Shown piece by piece: positions 1 through 5,196 of a stretch of 6,867 nt of DNA. The stretch is from Sulfuriferula multivorans (lineage in GTDB: Bacteria > Pseudomonadota > Gammaproteobacteria > Burkholderiales > Thiobacillaceae). Made by a program: the position numbers and the translations under genes. The stretch is taken from NCBI GenBank assembly GCA_010365175.1, contig JAAFGW010000154.1, forward strand, positions 1-6,867, in the 5' to 3' direction. Within the stretch, counting starts at the first letter, position 1; each line of letters opens with the position of its first letter. The notes below the pieces were generated by a model. That model saw only the letters and a program-made list of their open reading frames with translations, was not told the DNA's origin and did no database searches.

Positions 1-402
1 TATGGCCTCTCCTATCACTGGGATCGTGAATCGGCCAGGAACAATGATCTCGACAACGAGTTTAATCCAGGGCTGGGAGTCCGCTACAGCATGGGTTCGT
101 GGCTCAAGGCCGACGCCATTATCGATGCGGGCGCGTATTACGATTCCGGGCGTAATACTGCTGTCTATGCCGGAGCAGGGCTGTTGTGGCCGCTGGACAA
201 GGGCAAGCGCTTTAATCTGGGTGCGGTTCTCACTGCTTTTCATAGTGACACCTACAATCATGGGGATCCATTCATCGCACCCATTCCTTTGGTCTCGTTG
301 CGGCTGGACGGGGTGACACTGATCTTGACACATTTTCCCAAGATCAGAAATTTCAACGAGGTTGCTGCTACAGCCATTTTCATCACGATCCCCTTGCACT
401 AA
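1..402 (+). CDS. Outer-membrane/periplasmic beta-strand-rich conserved protein, 3' part
   Basis: The 5' end lies outside the window; 133 residues and a TAA stop at 400-402 are visible. The reading frame is open from the first base (YGLSYHWDRE...) with no internal stop. The protein alternates short beta-strand-like segments with Gly/Asn/Asp turns, including a NEFNPGLGVRY motif near the start, then a GAYYDSGRNTAVYAGAG stretch and a Pro-rich FIAPIPLV stretch. I associate this pattern, from memory, with a widespread family of small conserved beta-barrel-like proteins seen in proteobacteria and some phages. No enzyme function can be assigned. The C-terminus ends ...ITIPLH, without the final aromatic residue typical of many BamA-inserted barrels, so an outer-membrane location is inferred rather than shown. 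A signal peptide cannot be checked because the N-terminus is missing. Confidence 0.7.
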   Translation, partial: YGLSYHWDRESARNNDLDNEFNPGLGVRYSMGSWLKADAIIDAGAYYDSGRNTAVYAGAGLLWPLDKGKRFNLGAVLTAFHSDTYNHGDPFIAPIPLVSLRLDGVTLILTHFPKIRNFNEVAATAIFITIPLH

Positions 403-524
403 GCTGTCAAGTCACTGCGTTGTCAGCCATTTACAAGCACATTACTCAAAATGAATGCACTGTTTTCAAACATGAACGATCAGCATGCATCATGACCGCT
501 ATGCAAACACCTGAGGTTCCCTCG

Positions 525-1100
525 ATGATGGCCAGCAGAGTGTTCAGTGAGGAGCTGCATCAGATCCGGGAAGTGCATATCGAGACGGAATCCATTCTGC
601 AAAGTCTGGCTGCATTGCTGAATGACGTCCCCTGCGCAAGCTGCGCCAACGTGTGTTGCAAGGAAGTCTTGTGCAGGGAAAGCATCGAAAGTGATTTTTT
701 GCGTTTTGTACTGGGCGCGCGGGTGGATGACTATAGCCTGAGCGATGGATGGTATGTTCCGGGTTCAGGTTGTCGGCTCAGTTATGGCCGACCGTTGGTC
801 TGCTACGAATATTTTTGCGAGCGATTTGACACGCAGGCGGTGGATTCACTCAAGCAACTCTCGCGCGCTTTCAAGAAGGTTTATTGCAATGTATTTGCAG
901 GCCAGCATATTCTGGTGGTCGACGATATCAGTCGAATCAGCAAGAACAAGCTGCGTATTGTCCTGGGCAGGCTGGAAGGGTTAAGGGATCAGGCGAATAG
1001 GGCGCTGCGAGAGGCCCTGCTCGGGCAGTTGGCCAAACGATCGAGTCGTAGCGAGGTCGATAGCCCTTATGTCGCGGGCACGGTGCCTTCGCAAGCTTGA
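525..1100 (+). CDS. YkgJ/UPF0153-like cysteine-cluster (putative metal-binding) protein
   Basis: This is a 191-residue protein if it starts at ATG 525. That start is chosen because GAGG at 513-516 sits 8 bases upstream; ATG 492 or TTG 420 in the same frame would add 11 or 35 residues but lack a good ribosome binding site. Eight cysteines fall in two groups: CxxCxxxCC plus a fifth Cys (residues 37, 40, 44, 45, 50), and a second group GSGCRLSYGRPLVCYEYFC (Cys 83, 93, 98). This matches the layout of the CxxCxxCC zinc- or iron-chelating domain family (YkgJ/UPF0153), where a Cys cluster is followed by C-x-Y-x-x-RP-x-x-C. The family has no firmly established function; binding of Fe-S or Zn is inferred from the cysteines. 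The C-terminal third is a basic, helix-rich tail with no cysteine. No signal peptide is seen, so it is probably cytoplasmic. It appears to be monocistronic. Confidence 0.75.
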   Translation: MMASRVFSEELHQIREVHIETESILQSLAALLNDVPCASCANVCCKEVLCRESIESDFLRFVLGARVDDYSLSDGWYVPGSGCRLSYGRPLVCYEYFCERFDTQAVDSLKQLSRAFKKVYCNVFAGQHILVVDDISRISKNKLRIVLGRLEGLRDQANRALREALLGQLAKRSSRSEVDSPYVAGTVPSQA

Positions 1101-1215
1101 GCTCTGGTTGGAACCGGCCACCGTGGCCCTGAACAACGCGGGAATTGCCTGATAGGTGCCTTTAGGCGGTGAATTGACCGGAATATGTCGGCATCGCTTA
1201 TCCTATAGGCTGTTC

Positions 1216-1258
1216 TGCGCCAAAATCGTAGGCGCAATCCCAACGGCGACTGCCGTTG
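1216..1258 (+). other. Two consecutive hairpins in the leader of the small protein gene
   Basis: Two inverted repeats follow each other directly. The first is TGCGCC (1216-1221), a 9-base loop, then GGCGCA (1231-1236). The second is CAACGGC (1241-1247), loop GACT, then GCCGTTG (1252-1258), a perfect 7-base-pair stem. They lie 35 bases before the start codon at 1293 and no run of T follows, so they do not form a classic intrinsic terminator. They may be structure in the 5' untranslated RNA or end the transcript of the preceding gene without a U tract. A possible -35 (TTGACC, 1174-1179) and a weak -10 (TATCCT, 1199-1204) lie just upstream, but the 19-base spacing is poor. Confidence 0.4.
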
Positions 1259-1292
1259 AACAGCATTTATCAAGCAATCCAGAAAGCATGCC

Positions 1293-1562
1293 ATGAAGAA
1301 ATCCGATCTAGACAGAAACGAAGGCCTGAAAATAGCCAGTCAGATGAAACATGCCGGTACGCCGGACCGCTTCGGCAGCGCGGCCAATCCGGGCGTAACG
1401 CGCCGCGATCAGCGCAAACTCGACCAGGCCCAGGGTTTGATCCCGTTTGCCGTGAAAATAGATGGCGACTTGGTGAAGCAGATTCAATCTCTGGCTGAGT
1501 CCAGCGGCGAAGGTATCAACGAAACTGTAGCGGCCTTGCTGACCAAAGGCTTATCCAAGTAA
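1293..1562 (+). CDS. Small conserved protein with ribbon-helix-helix-like C-terminus
   Basis: The 89-residue protein starts at ATG 1293 behind a modest AGAAAG at 1281-1286 and ends with TAA at 1560-1562. The N-terminal half is hydrophilic and basic (MKKSDLDRNEGLKIASQMKH, then TPDRFGSA and TRRDQRK). The C-terminal half reads as one strand (LIPFAVKI, residues 49-56) followed by two amphipathic helices (about 58-70 and 74-87). That order resembles a ribbon-helix-helix DNA-binding fold, which also begins with a strand and two helices. I recall similar small proteins of unknown function in proteobacteria. A DNA- or RNA-binding role is plausible but inferred. The gene stands alone; the following 534 bases carry no confident gene and no clear terminator. 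Confidence 0.75.
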   Translation: MKKSDLDRNEGLKIASQMKHAGTPDRFGSAANPGVTRRDQRKLDQAQGLIPFAVKIDGDLVKQIQSLAESSGEGINETVAALLTKGLSK

Positions 1563-2096
1563 AACACAGTAACCAGTGGGATTAAAAAAGCAGGACTCGG
1601 GCATAGCCATTCTGGGCTTGAGGCGAGGCAAAAAAGGGTTTTAATGGTGTCGGTGTTTGTATCCGGATTGTGGGTGGTGGTCGTTGTGGTTTTTTGGTGG
1701 CACCGTGCCACCGCACAGAAAAAAGTCAGGCTCCCACTGCTGTAACACCGACTCCACGCTGTGGGTATCGCTGTGTTGAAGTAAAGACTGGAAATTACGC
1801 GTGCGAGGCAGCAGCAAAGCTTGGGGAGGTGCGATTTCTGCCCAATGAGGCCCTCAACCTGCCTTTACCCGGATGCAGCGCACCTGTCCCATTAAAGCAA
1901 TCTGCCCGGGTCATCTGCAAGTTGACGGATAAGGTGGAATCAATCCATATGCAGCGTAAAAACCTTAGTTACAGGCCGTGGCAATGTGCCAGCAACGGCT
2001 ATGGCAGCCCAACTCAGATTGAAGGACTTGGTTATTACAAGCCGATAGGCATATCCCCTTCGGTTGCTCGGATTATTCCTGTATGGAGTCAGCAAA
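1563..2096. other. Long intergenic region with GT-rich tract, hairpin and one doubtful open frame
   Basis: These 534 bases hold no gene I can recognise. No tRNA T-loop or anticodon arrangement, and no riboswitch consensus I know (cobalamin, TPP and c-di-GMP classes were considered), could be fitted. The visible content is: a GT-rich tract at about 1645-1700; a perfect hairpin at 1696-1712; an open frame at 1670-2104 starting with GTG; and TTGACG at 1922-1927 with a weak CATATG 18 bases later, which might be a promoter for the diguanylate cyclase. Near the 5' edge, CTCGGGC (1596-1602) can pair with GCTTGAG (1616-1622), counting two G-U pairs, but there is no terminator-like T run. Confidence 0.5.
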
Positions 2097-2104
2097 ATGG
2101 TTGA
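1670..2104 (+). CDS. Doubtful open reading frame, possibly non-coding or a gene remnant
   Basis: The frame runs 144 codons from GTG 1670 to TGA 2102-2104 and overlaps the first 8 bases of the diguanylate cyclase gene. No good ribosome binding site precedes the GTG, and the first 30 codons translate the GT-rich tract and a perfect hairpin into a low-complexity peptide. The middle part (CGYRCVEVKTGNYACEAAA, then PGCSAPVPLK and ARVICKL) contains several cysteines and looks more protein-like, but I recognise no family. It could be a real small protein coupled to the cyclase, a decayed gene, or chance; chance or decay is preferred because start signals are absent. Confidence 0.15.
   Translation: MGGGRCGFLVAPCHRTEKSQAPTAVTPTPRCGYRCVEVKTGNYACEAAAKLGEVRFLPNEALNLPLPGCSAPVPLKQSARVICKLTDKVESIHMQRKNLSYRPWQCASNGYGSPTQIEGLGYYKPIGISPSVARIIPVWSQQNG
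1696..1712. other. Perfect inverted repeat flanked by T6 and A6
   Basis: GGTGGCAC (1696-1703) and GTGCCACC (1705-1712) are perfect reverse complements around one central base. TTTTTT (1690-1695) lies directly before and AAAAAA (1719-1724) lies 6 bases after. On the plus strand the flanks could pair as an outer stem, or TGTG (1685-1688) could pair with CACA (1714-1717) instead. The T run lies before the hairpin on the plus strand, and read on the minus strand the hairpin is followed by A, so it is not a canonical intrinsic terminator in either direction. Confidence 0.45.
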
Positions 2105-3776
2105 CGCAAATGTGGCCATTGCAGCAGTAACTGCTGCAATGGCCAAGCTGCGGCGCACCTATACCGATCGCTTGCCGGTAGAGATAGCCGAGTTGACAGC
2201 GCTTGCCGAAGGTTTGACCGGCAGCGAGGCTGAGCGCCCCAAGTTGGAAGCATTGCACCAGCGCCTGCACAAACTCGCCGGATCGGGAGGCACATTTGGA
2301 TACGCATTGCTGAGCACACACTCGCGCAGCCTGGAACATCAAGCTCAAGGCTGGTTGGCCGGATCGTTGGCCAGTGCTGAAGACGAATCCCTGCGCGATT
2401 TTGCTGTCAACGTTGCGGCCTTGATCAATACTTTGAGTGAATACTCGTCTGCTGAGAACGTCGCGCTGCCCGCTCACGCCAGTATGCGTACGGATGTTGG
2501 CATGGTCCTTCAAGTCTGGTTGGTGGAAGACGATATTTTGCTTGGGAAAGAGTTGGCTCGCCAGTTGGAACCGTTTGGTTTTGAGGTCCGATTGTTTACC
2601 CGGATCCGCGATGCCGAGTCGGCTGCCGCGGAGGAAAGCAGACAGCCTGATATTTTGATCATGGATGTTCTGTTTGCGGAGGAGAGCGAAGACTCCACTG
2701 AGGTATTAACCGCACGCCCCGTCTTGAATTCATTGGGGTGCCCCTTGATATTTGTATCGTCGCAGGGGGGATTTCCTTCACGTGTACGTGCTGCTCGTCT
2801 GGGGGCGGAGGGGTATTTTCTGAAACCTCTGGACGTACCTCGTTTGGTTGAGCGGTTGGAGTACGTGGTCGAAAGACGTCGGGCATCGCCCCAACGGGTG
2901 TTGATTGTCGATGATGATGTCAGTTTGGCAGAGCATTTTCGCCTGGTTTTGTGTGGCGCTGGAATGGAGGTGGAAGTTCTGTCCCAGCTTGAAAAAATCA
3001 TTGATCGGGTCTCGGGTTTTCGTCCGGAATTGATCCTCATGGACATGCACATGCCCAAATATTCGGGGGCGGATCTCGCGGGTGTGATCCGCCAACATGA
3101 CAACTGGATTGGACTGCCTATTGTCTACCTTTCAAGTGAAACGAATTTTGACAAACAGGTGCTGGCACTCAGCCATGGCGCCGACGACTTCCTGACCAAA
3201 CCCATTCCGGACGCCCACCTTATTGCCGCTGTTCGCGTTCGTGTTGACCGGTCCCGCCAGCTTGCCGACCAAATTACCAAGGACAGTCTGACCGGACTGC
3301 TCAAACACGCCAGCATCAAGGAAGCCGCCGAGGTTGAAGTGCTCCGGTCGCAACGCAGCGAGACAGCTGTCACGTTTGCGATGATTGATATCGATCACTT
3401 CAAAACCGTAAACGATACGCATGGTCATGCGGTCGGAGACCTGGTAATCAAATCCATTGCCACCTTGTTGCGGCAACGCCTGCGGAAATCAGACCTCATC
3501 GGCCGTTATGGGGGGGAGGAATTCCTGGCCGTACTGCCGGGATGCGATATCGAGTTTGCACGCCAGGTACTCGAAGATATCCGCACGCGTTTCGCTGCAT
3601 TGCAATTTTTGAATGAGGGGCAATCATTCAATTGCAGCTTGTCAGCAGGGCTCGCCTGCTCAATAGAGAACCCTGAAGCCGATTCCGCCGAACTGATTAT
3701 CCTGGCTGACCGGGCGCTGTATGCGGCCAAACGAAGCGGCCGAAATCGAATCAAGCTATCCCCTCCGGAAAAATAG
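2097..3776 (+). CDS. Hpt-REC-REC-GGDEF diguanylate cyclase response regulator
   Basis: The 559-residue protein starts at ATG 2097, 8 bases after GGAG (2085-2088). It makes c-di-GMP from two GTP and appears built to be switched by phosphorylation. Domains in order: an Hpt domain (about 1-125) with LHKLAGSGGTFG around the phosphorylatable His58; REC1 (about 138-260) with acidic residues Glu144/Asp145/Asp146, phospho-acceptor Asp190 and Lys243; REC2 (about 267-387) with Asp272-274, Asp316 and Lys368; and a GGDEF domain (about 392-553) with DSLTGL (Asp396), IDIDHFK (Asp431/433) and the active site GGEEF at 472-476. RKSD at 463-466, five residues before GGEEF, is an intact RxxD inhibitory site for product feedback. 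No transmembrane segment or signal peptide is seen, so it should be cytosolic. Architecture resembles PleD (REC-REC-GGDEF) with an added Hpt. The cognate kinase is not in the window, and long gaps on both sides suggest a single-gene transcript. Confidence 0.95.
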   Translation: MVDANVAIAAVTAAMAKLRRTYTDRLPVEIAELTALAEGLTGSEAERPKLEALHQRLHKLAGSGGTFGYALLSTHSRSLEHQAQGWLAGSLASAEDESLRDFAVNVAALINTLSEYSSAENVALPAHASMRTDVGMVLQVWLVEDDILLGKELARQLEPFGFEVRLFTRIRDAESAAAEESRQPDILIMDVLFAEESEDSTEVLTARPVLNSLGCPLIFVSSQGGFPSRVRAARLGAEGYFLKPLDVPRLVERLEYVVERRRASPQRVLIVDDDVSLAEHFRLVLCGAGMEVEVLSQLEKIIDRVSGFRPELILMDMHMPKYSGADLAGVIRQHDNWIGLPIVYLSSETNFDKQVLALSHGADDFLTKPIPDAHLIAAVRVRVDRSRQLADQITKDSLTGLLKHASIKEAAEVEVLRSQRSETAVTFAMIDIDHFKTVNDTHGHAVGDLVIKSIATLLRQRLRKSDLIGRYGGEEFLAVLPGCDIEFARQVLEDIRTRFAALQFLNEGQSFNCSLSAGLACSIENPEADSAELIILADRALYAAKRSGRNRIKLSPPEK

Positions 3777-3796
3777 AAAAAAAAGCCTTGTCAGCG

Positions 3797-3818
3797 TGCA
3801 TGAAGTGAAATTCATGCA
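3797..3818 (+). other. Hairpin 20 bases after the diguanylate cyclase stop codon
   Basis: TGCATGAA (3797-3804) and TTCATGCA (3811-3818) form a perfect 8-base-pair stem with loop GTGAAA. Its position soon after the stop codon suits a transcript end or a 3' stabilising structure, but it is AT-rich in the stem and no T run follows, so a Rho-independent terminator is not supported. Confidence 0.35.
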
Positions 3819-3968
3819 GAGTCGTTGCCATATAAGGAGTTGATGGCGACGCTTCACCCTCCTGCCTTGGCGCTCCACATGGCGATCACTGCTCCGGTGG
3901 GATTTTTGATTACACTAGACTTCTCGTAATTGCCGATCACCATCACATCTTGCAAGATAAAGGGAGAT

Positions 3969-4145
3969 ATGTCTGGTGTGACCAGGGGGCGCTTCAAAAA
4001 AACAAAGCGATATGAAAATGTGTTCTGGAAGCAAGGTCATTATCGAAACATACGGGCGGCACATTACGCCACCCGTATGCACGATAATTATTGGAATGGC
4101 ACTAACCAGACTCAAGTGGCCAGCAGTGTCATCAAAGGTGAATAA
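3969..4145 (+). CDS. Candidate 58-residue basic, aromatic-rich small protein
   Basis: The ORF runs from ATG 3969 to TAA 4143-4145. AGGGAG at 3961-3966 precedes the ATG, but only 2 bases separate them, which is closer than ideal. The peptide (MSGVTRGRFKKTKRYENVFW...) is rich in Lys/Arg and in Tyr/Trp/Phe/His, with a clearly basic N-terminus and no signal peptide or membrane segment. The stop is 3 bases before the ATG of the next gene, whose AAAGGTG ribosome binding site (4134-4140) lies inside this ORF, so translation would be coupled if the ORF is real. I recognise no family. Against it, a strong hairpin at 4049-4079 falls within the frame, so the region may instead be a structured leader. 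Confidence 0.4.
   Translation: MSGVTRGRFKKTKRYENVFWKQGHYRNIRAAHYATRMHDNYWNGTNQTQVASSVIKGE
4049..4079 (+). other. Strong 31-base imperfect hairpin upstream of the membrane protein gene
   Basis: CATACGGG (4049-4056) pairs perfectly with CCCGTATG (4072-4079). After one C-A mismatch (4057/4071), GGC (4058-4060) pairs with GCC (4068-4070) around loop ACATTAC. That gives 11 base pairs with one mismatch. No T run follows, so it is not an obvious intrinsic terminator. It lies 70 bases before the start codon at 4149 and could be a leader structure, a protein-binding palindrome, or a REP-like dispersed element. Confidence 0.5.
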
Positions 4146-4148
4146 ATA

Positions 4149-4508
4149 ATGAGTCGATCGACGACGGCAGTAGTGCTATCTGCGCTGATATTGCCCGGAG
4201 CAGGCCATCTGTATCTGAAGCATACTCGGTGGGGCTTGGCCTTCATCGGGGTGAGCCTGGTGTGTTTCTGGTTTATTCTGACGCAGGCGATACAGCAAGC
4301 CTCGGCTGTCCTTGAGCAACTGGAATCACAGGGCGGGGCATTAGATGCTGCCGACATAGCTGGTTTGGTTGGCCAGTCGCAGGGCGGTGCAGGAAGCACC
4401 GCTGCTTCGATGGCTGTGTGGGTGCTGGTTGTGTGTTGGGTGGCGAGCATTGTCGATGCACATCGATTGGGCAAACGTGAGGCGAGTCGGGCCGCACCGT
4501 TGCAATAG
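4149..4508 (+). CDS. Small three-helix membrane protein, TM2-like
   Basis: The 119-residue protein starts at ATG 4149 behind AAAGGTG (4134-4140) and ends with TAG at 4506-4508. Hydrophobic segments are seen at about residues 5-23, 29-48 and 85-103. The first contains PGAGHLYL (16-23), followed by a basic turn and Gly, and the third ends in DAHRLG (103-108). A PGxGxxYL...G helix pair and a closing D-x-x-R-x-G are features of TM2-type and related small inner-membrane proteins of unknown function. Between helices 2 and 3 is a polar loop rich in Gln, Gly and Ala (about 49-84), on the opposite side from the basic C-terminal tail. The function is unknown. It may share a transcript with the small ORF at 3969-4145. 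Its downstream neighbour is convergent, and no clear terminator was found in the 124-base gap. Confidence 0.75.
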   Translation: MSRSTTAVVLSALILPGAGHLYLKHTRWGLAFIGVSLVCFWFILTQAIQQASAVLEQLESQGGALDAADIAGLVGQSQGGAGSTAASMAVWVLVVCWVASIVDAHRLGKREASRAAPLQ

Positions 4509-4632
4509 CGTCGCATGGAGTGCACCTCTGCCATCGGTTCGCATTGGTGATCGCCCCGGATGTCTGCGGCAGACCCGAAGTGCCGACTCGATTTTTCTGT
4601 TTGAGAATTGACGACCCGGGTACTTGATCGTT

Positions 4633-4896
4633 TTAGCGGGAACTGCAACGCCGGGTGTCGTGAATCAGGAACTTTGCCTTCTGGATGTTTGAGGCAAGTC
4701 CGTATGCCTTGAGGTCGCTTTTATCGCAATGGCCGTCACCATTGGAACCCGGAGCCACAGCAGGGGCATCATTGAAAATGTCATCCTGGTTTAAGTCGGC
4801 TGCCACAGCAACGAGAATATTGCTCTCGGTGTTGACACCAAAATTGGGCGCGCTAAAGAGCCAGGTATCCCATAGTTCGACTTTGTTTGTGTTCAT
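4633..4896 (-). CDS. Small protein with dockerin/EF-hand-like Asp/Asn loops
   Basis: The 87-residue minus-strand gene starts at the ATG complementary to 4894-4896, with AAGGAG 5 bases upstream (complement of about 4902-4907), an excellent ribosome binding site that supports real coding. It ends with TAA at the complement of 4633-4635. Two loops resemble calcium-binding dockerin or EF-hand loops: DLNQDDIFND (residues 34-43) and NGDGHCDKSDLKAYGL (52-67), the second fitting the N-x-D-G-x-x-x-x-x-D-L pattern well. They are separated by a Pro/Ala-rich segment (APAVAPG). The N-terminus (MNTNKVELWDTWLF) has no signal peptide, which is odd because dockerins are normally extracellular. Calcium binding is inferred from the motif only; I do not recognise a named family. 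It is transcribed away from the DUF3465 gene. Confidence 0.7.
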   Translation of the reverse strand: MNTNKVELWDTWLFSAPNFGVNTESNILVAVAADLNQDDIFNDAPAVAPGSNGDGHCDKSDLKAYGLASNIQKAKFLIHDTRRCSSR

Positions 4897-5196
4897 GTGA
4901 TCTCCTTGTTGTCAGGGAATGGGGAATGCCCCAATGGCGCCAACAATTTTGAAGAGGCGTTTATTCCAGGCGCGAGTTAATTCGCGGTCGAGCTGAGAAG
5001 CTAGTTGACGAGGGGGTTAACCGGGTTACCGAATTAGTAGGCCTGATGGAATAATGGCGAGTGGAATCCTGTTTGTGGCGGCGTTCTGCATGACACAAAA
5101 CATGGCCGTCCCTTGCGGCTGCTGCGGTGGGGTGCCGGATGAAGTGAGTTGGACGCATTGTGGCCAGGTGGCTTAGGCGCCTGAAAAGGATAGTAA
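4897..5196. other. Divergent intergenic region with palindromes and a Cys-rich short ORF
   Basis: These 300 bases separate two outward-facing genes and should hold both promoters, though no convincing -35/-10 pair was found. TGGGG/CCCCA (4920-4924 and 4929-4933) can form a small hairpin in the leader of the minus-strand gene. A 16-base imperfect palindrome lies at 4971-4986. GGTTAACC and GGGTTACC (5015-5030) form a near-repeat pair. AGGCGCCT (5175-5182) is a perfect palindrome just before the AAGGA of the DUF3465 gene. A 40-codon plus-strand ORF with five cysteines spans 5054-5176. Confidence 0.45.
4971..4986. promoter_or_regulatory. Imperfect palindrome between divergent genes, possible operator
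   Basis: CGCGAGTT (4971-4978) and AATTCGCG (4979-4986) are reverse complements at 7 of 8 positions. The site lies 75 bases upstream of the minus-strand start and about 210 bases upstream of the DUF3465 start, a position suited to a dimeric regulator. No regulator family can be named from the sequence, and a 16-base near-palindrome could occur by chance. Confidence 0.25.

Larger units (their letters stand above)
3777..4148. other. Intergenic region with two hairpins and two short ORFs
   Basis: This 372-base stretch is more AT-rich than its neighbours. After the hairpin at 3797-3818 comes AAGGAG (3834-3839), then a 28-codon frame from ATG 3843 to TAA 3927-3929 (MATLHPPALA...). The same frame reopens directly and contains the better-supported 58-residue ORF at 3969-4145. 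A strong imperfect palindrome lies at 4049-4079. The stretch is either a long structured leader for the membrane protein at 4149 or a region with one or two unannotated small proteins. Confidence 0.45.

Noticed and set aside
420..448. TTGTCA at 420-425 as a promoter -35 for the Cys-cluster gene
   Set aside because: No acceptable -10 lies at 16-18 bases spacing; the nearest AT-rich hexamer is 21 bases away.
1725..1830. Partial resemblance to a cobalamin riboswitch (short CCCACTG-like and GTCAGG-like words)
   Set aside because: The words are in the wrong order and the conserved core and closing B12 box are absent; no cobalamin gene is downstream.
2510..3103. Long minus-strand open frame of 197 codons inside the diguanylate cyclase gene
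   Set aside because: It is the antisense shadow of the REC domains; the plus frame has clear family motifs and a good ribosome binding site.
3843..3929. 28-codon ORF after AAGGAG as a small gene
   Set aside because: The ribosome binding site is only 3 bases from the ATG and the peptide shows no recognisable feature; kept only as a note in the region entry.
4562..4574. GTCTGC-G-GCAGAC inverted repeat followed by ATTTTTCTGTTT as a terminator between the convergent genes
   Set aside because: The usable stem is only about 5 base pairs and the T run starts some 16 bases after it, too weak and too far for an intrinsic terminator.
4112..4648. Minus-strand open frame of 178 codons across the TM2-like gene
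   Set aside because: The plus-strand gene shows membrane helices, family motifs and a ribosome binding site, while the minus frame gives a compositionally odd peptide and overlaps the end of the better-supported minus-strand gene at 4633-4896.
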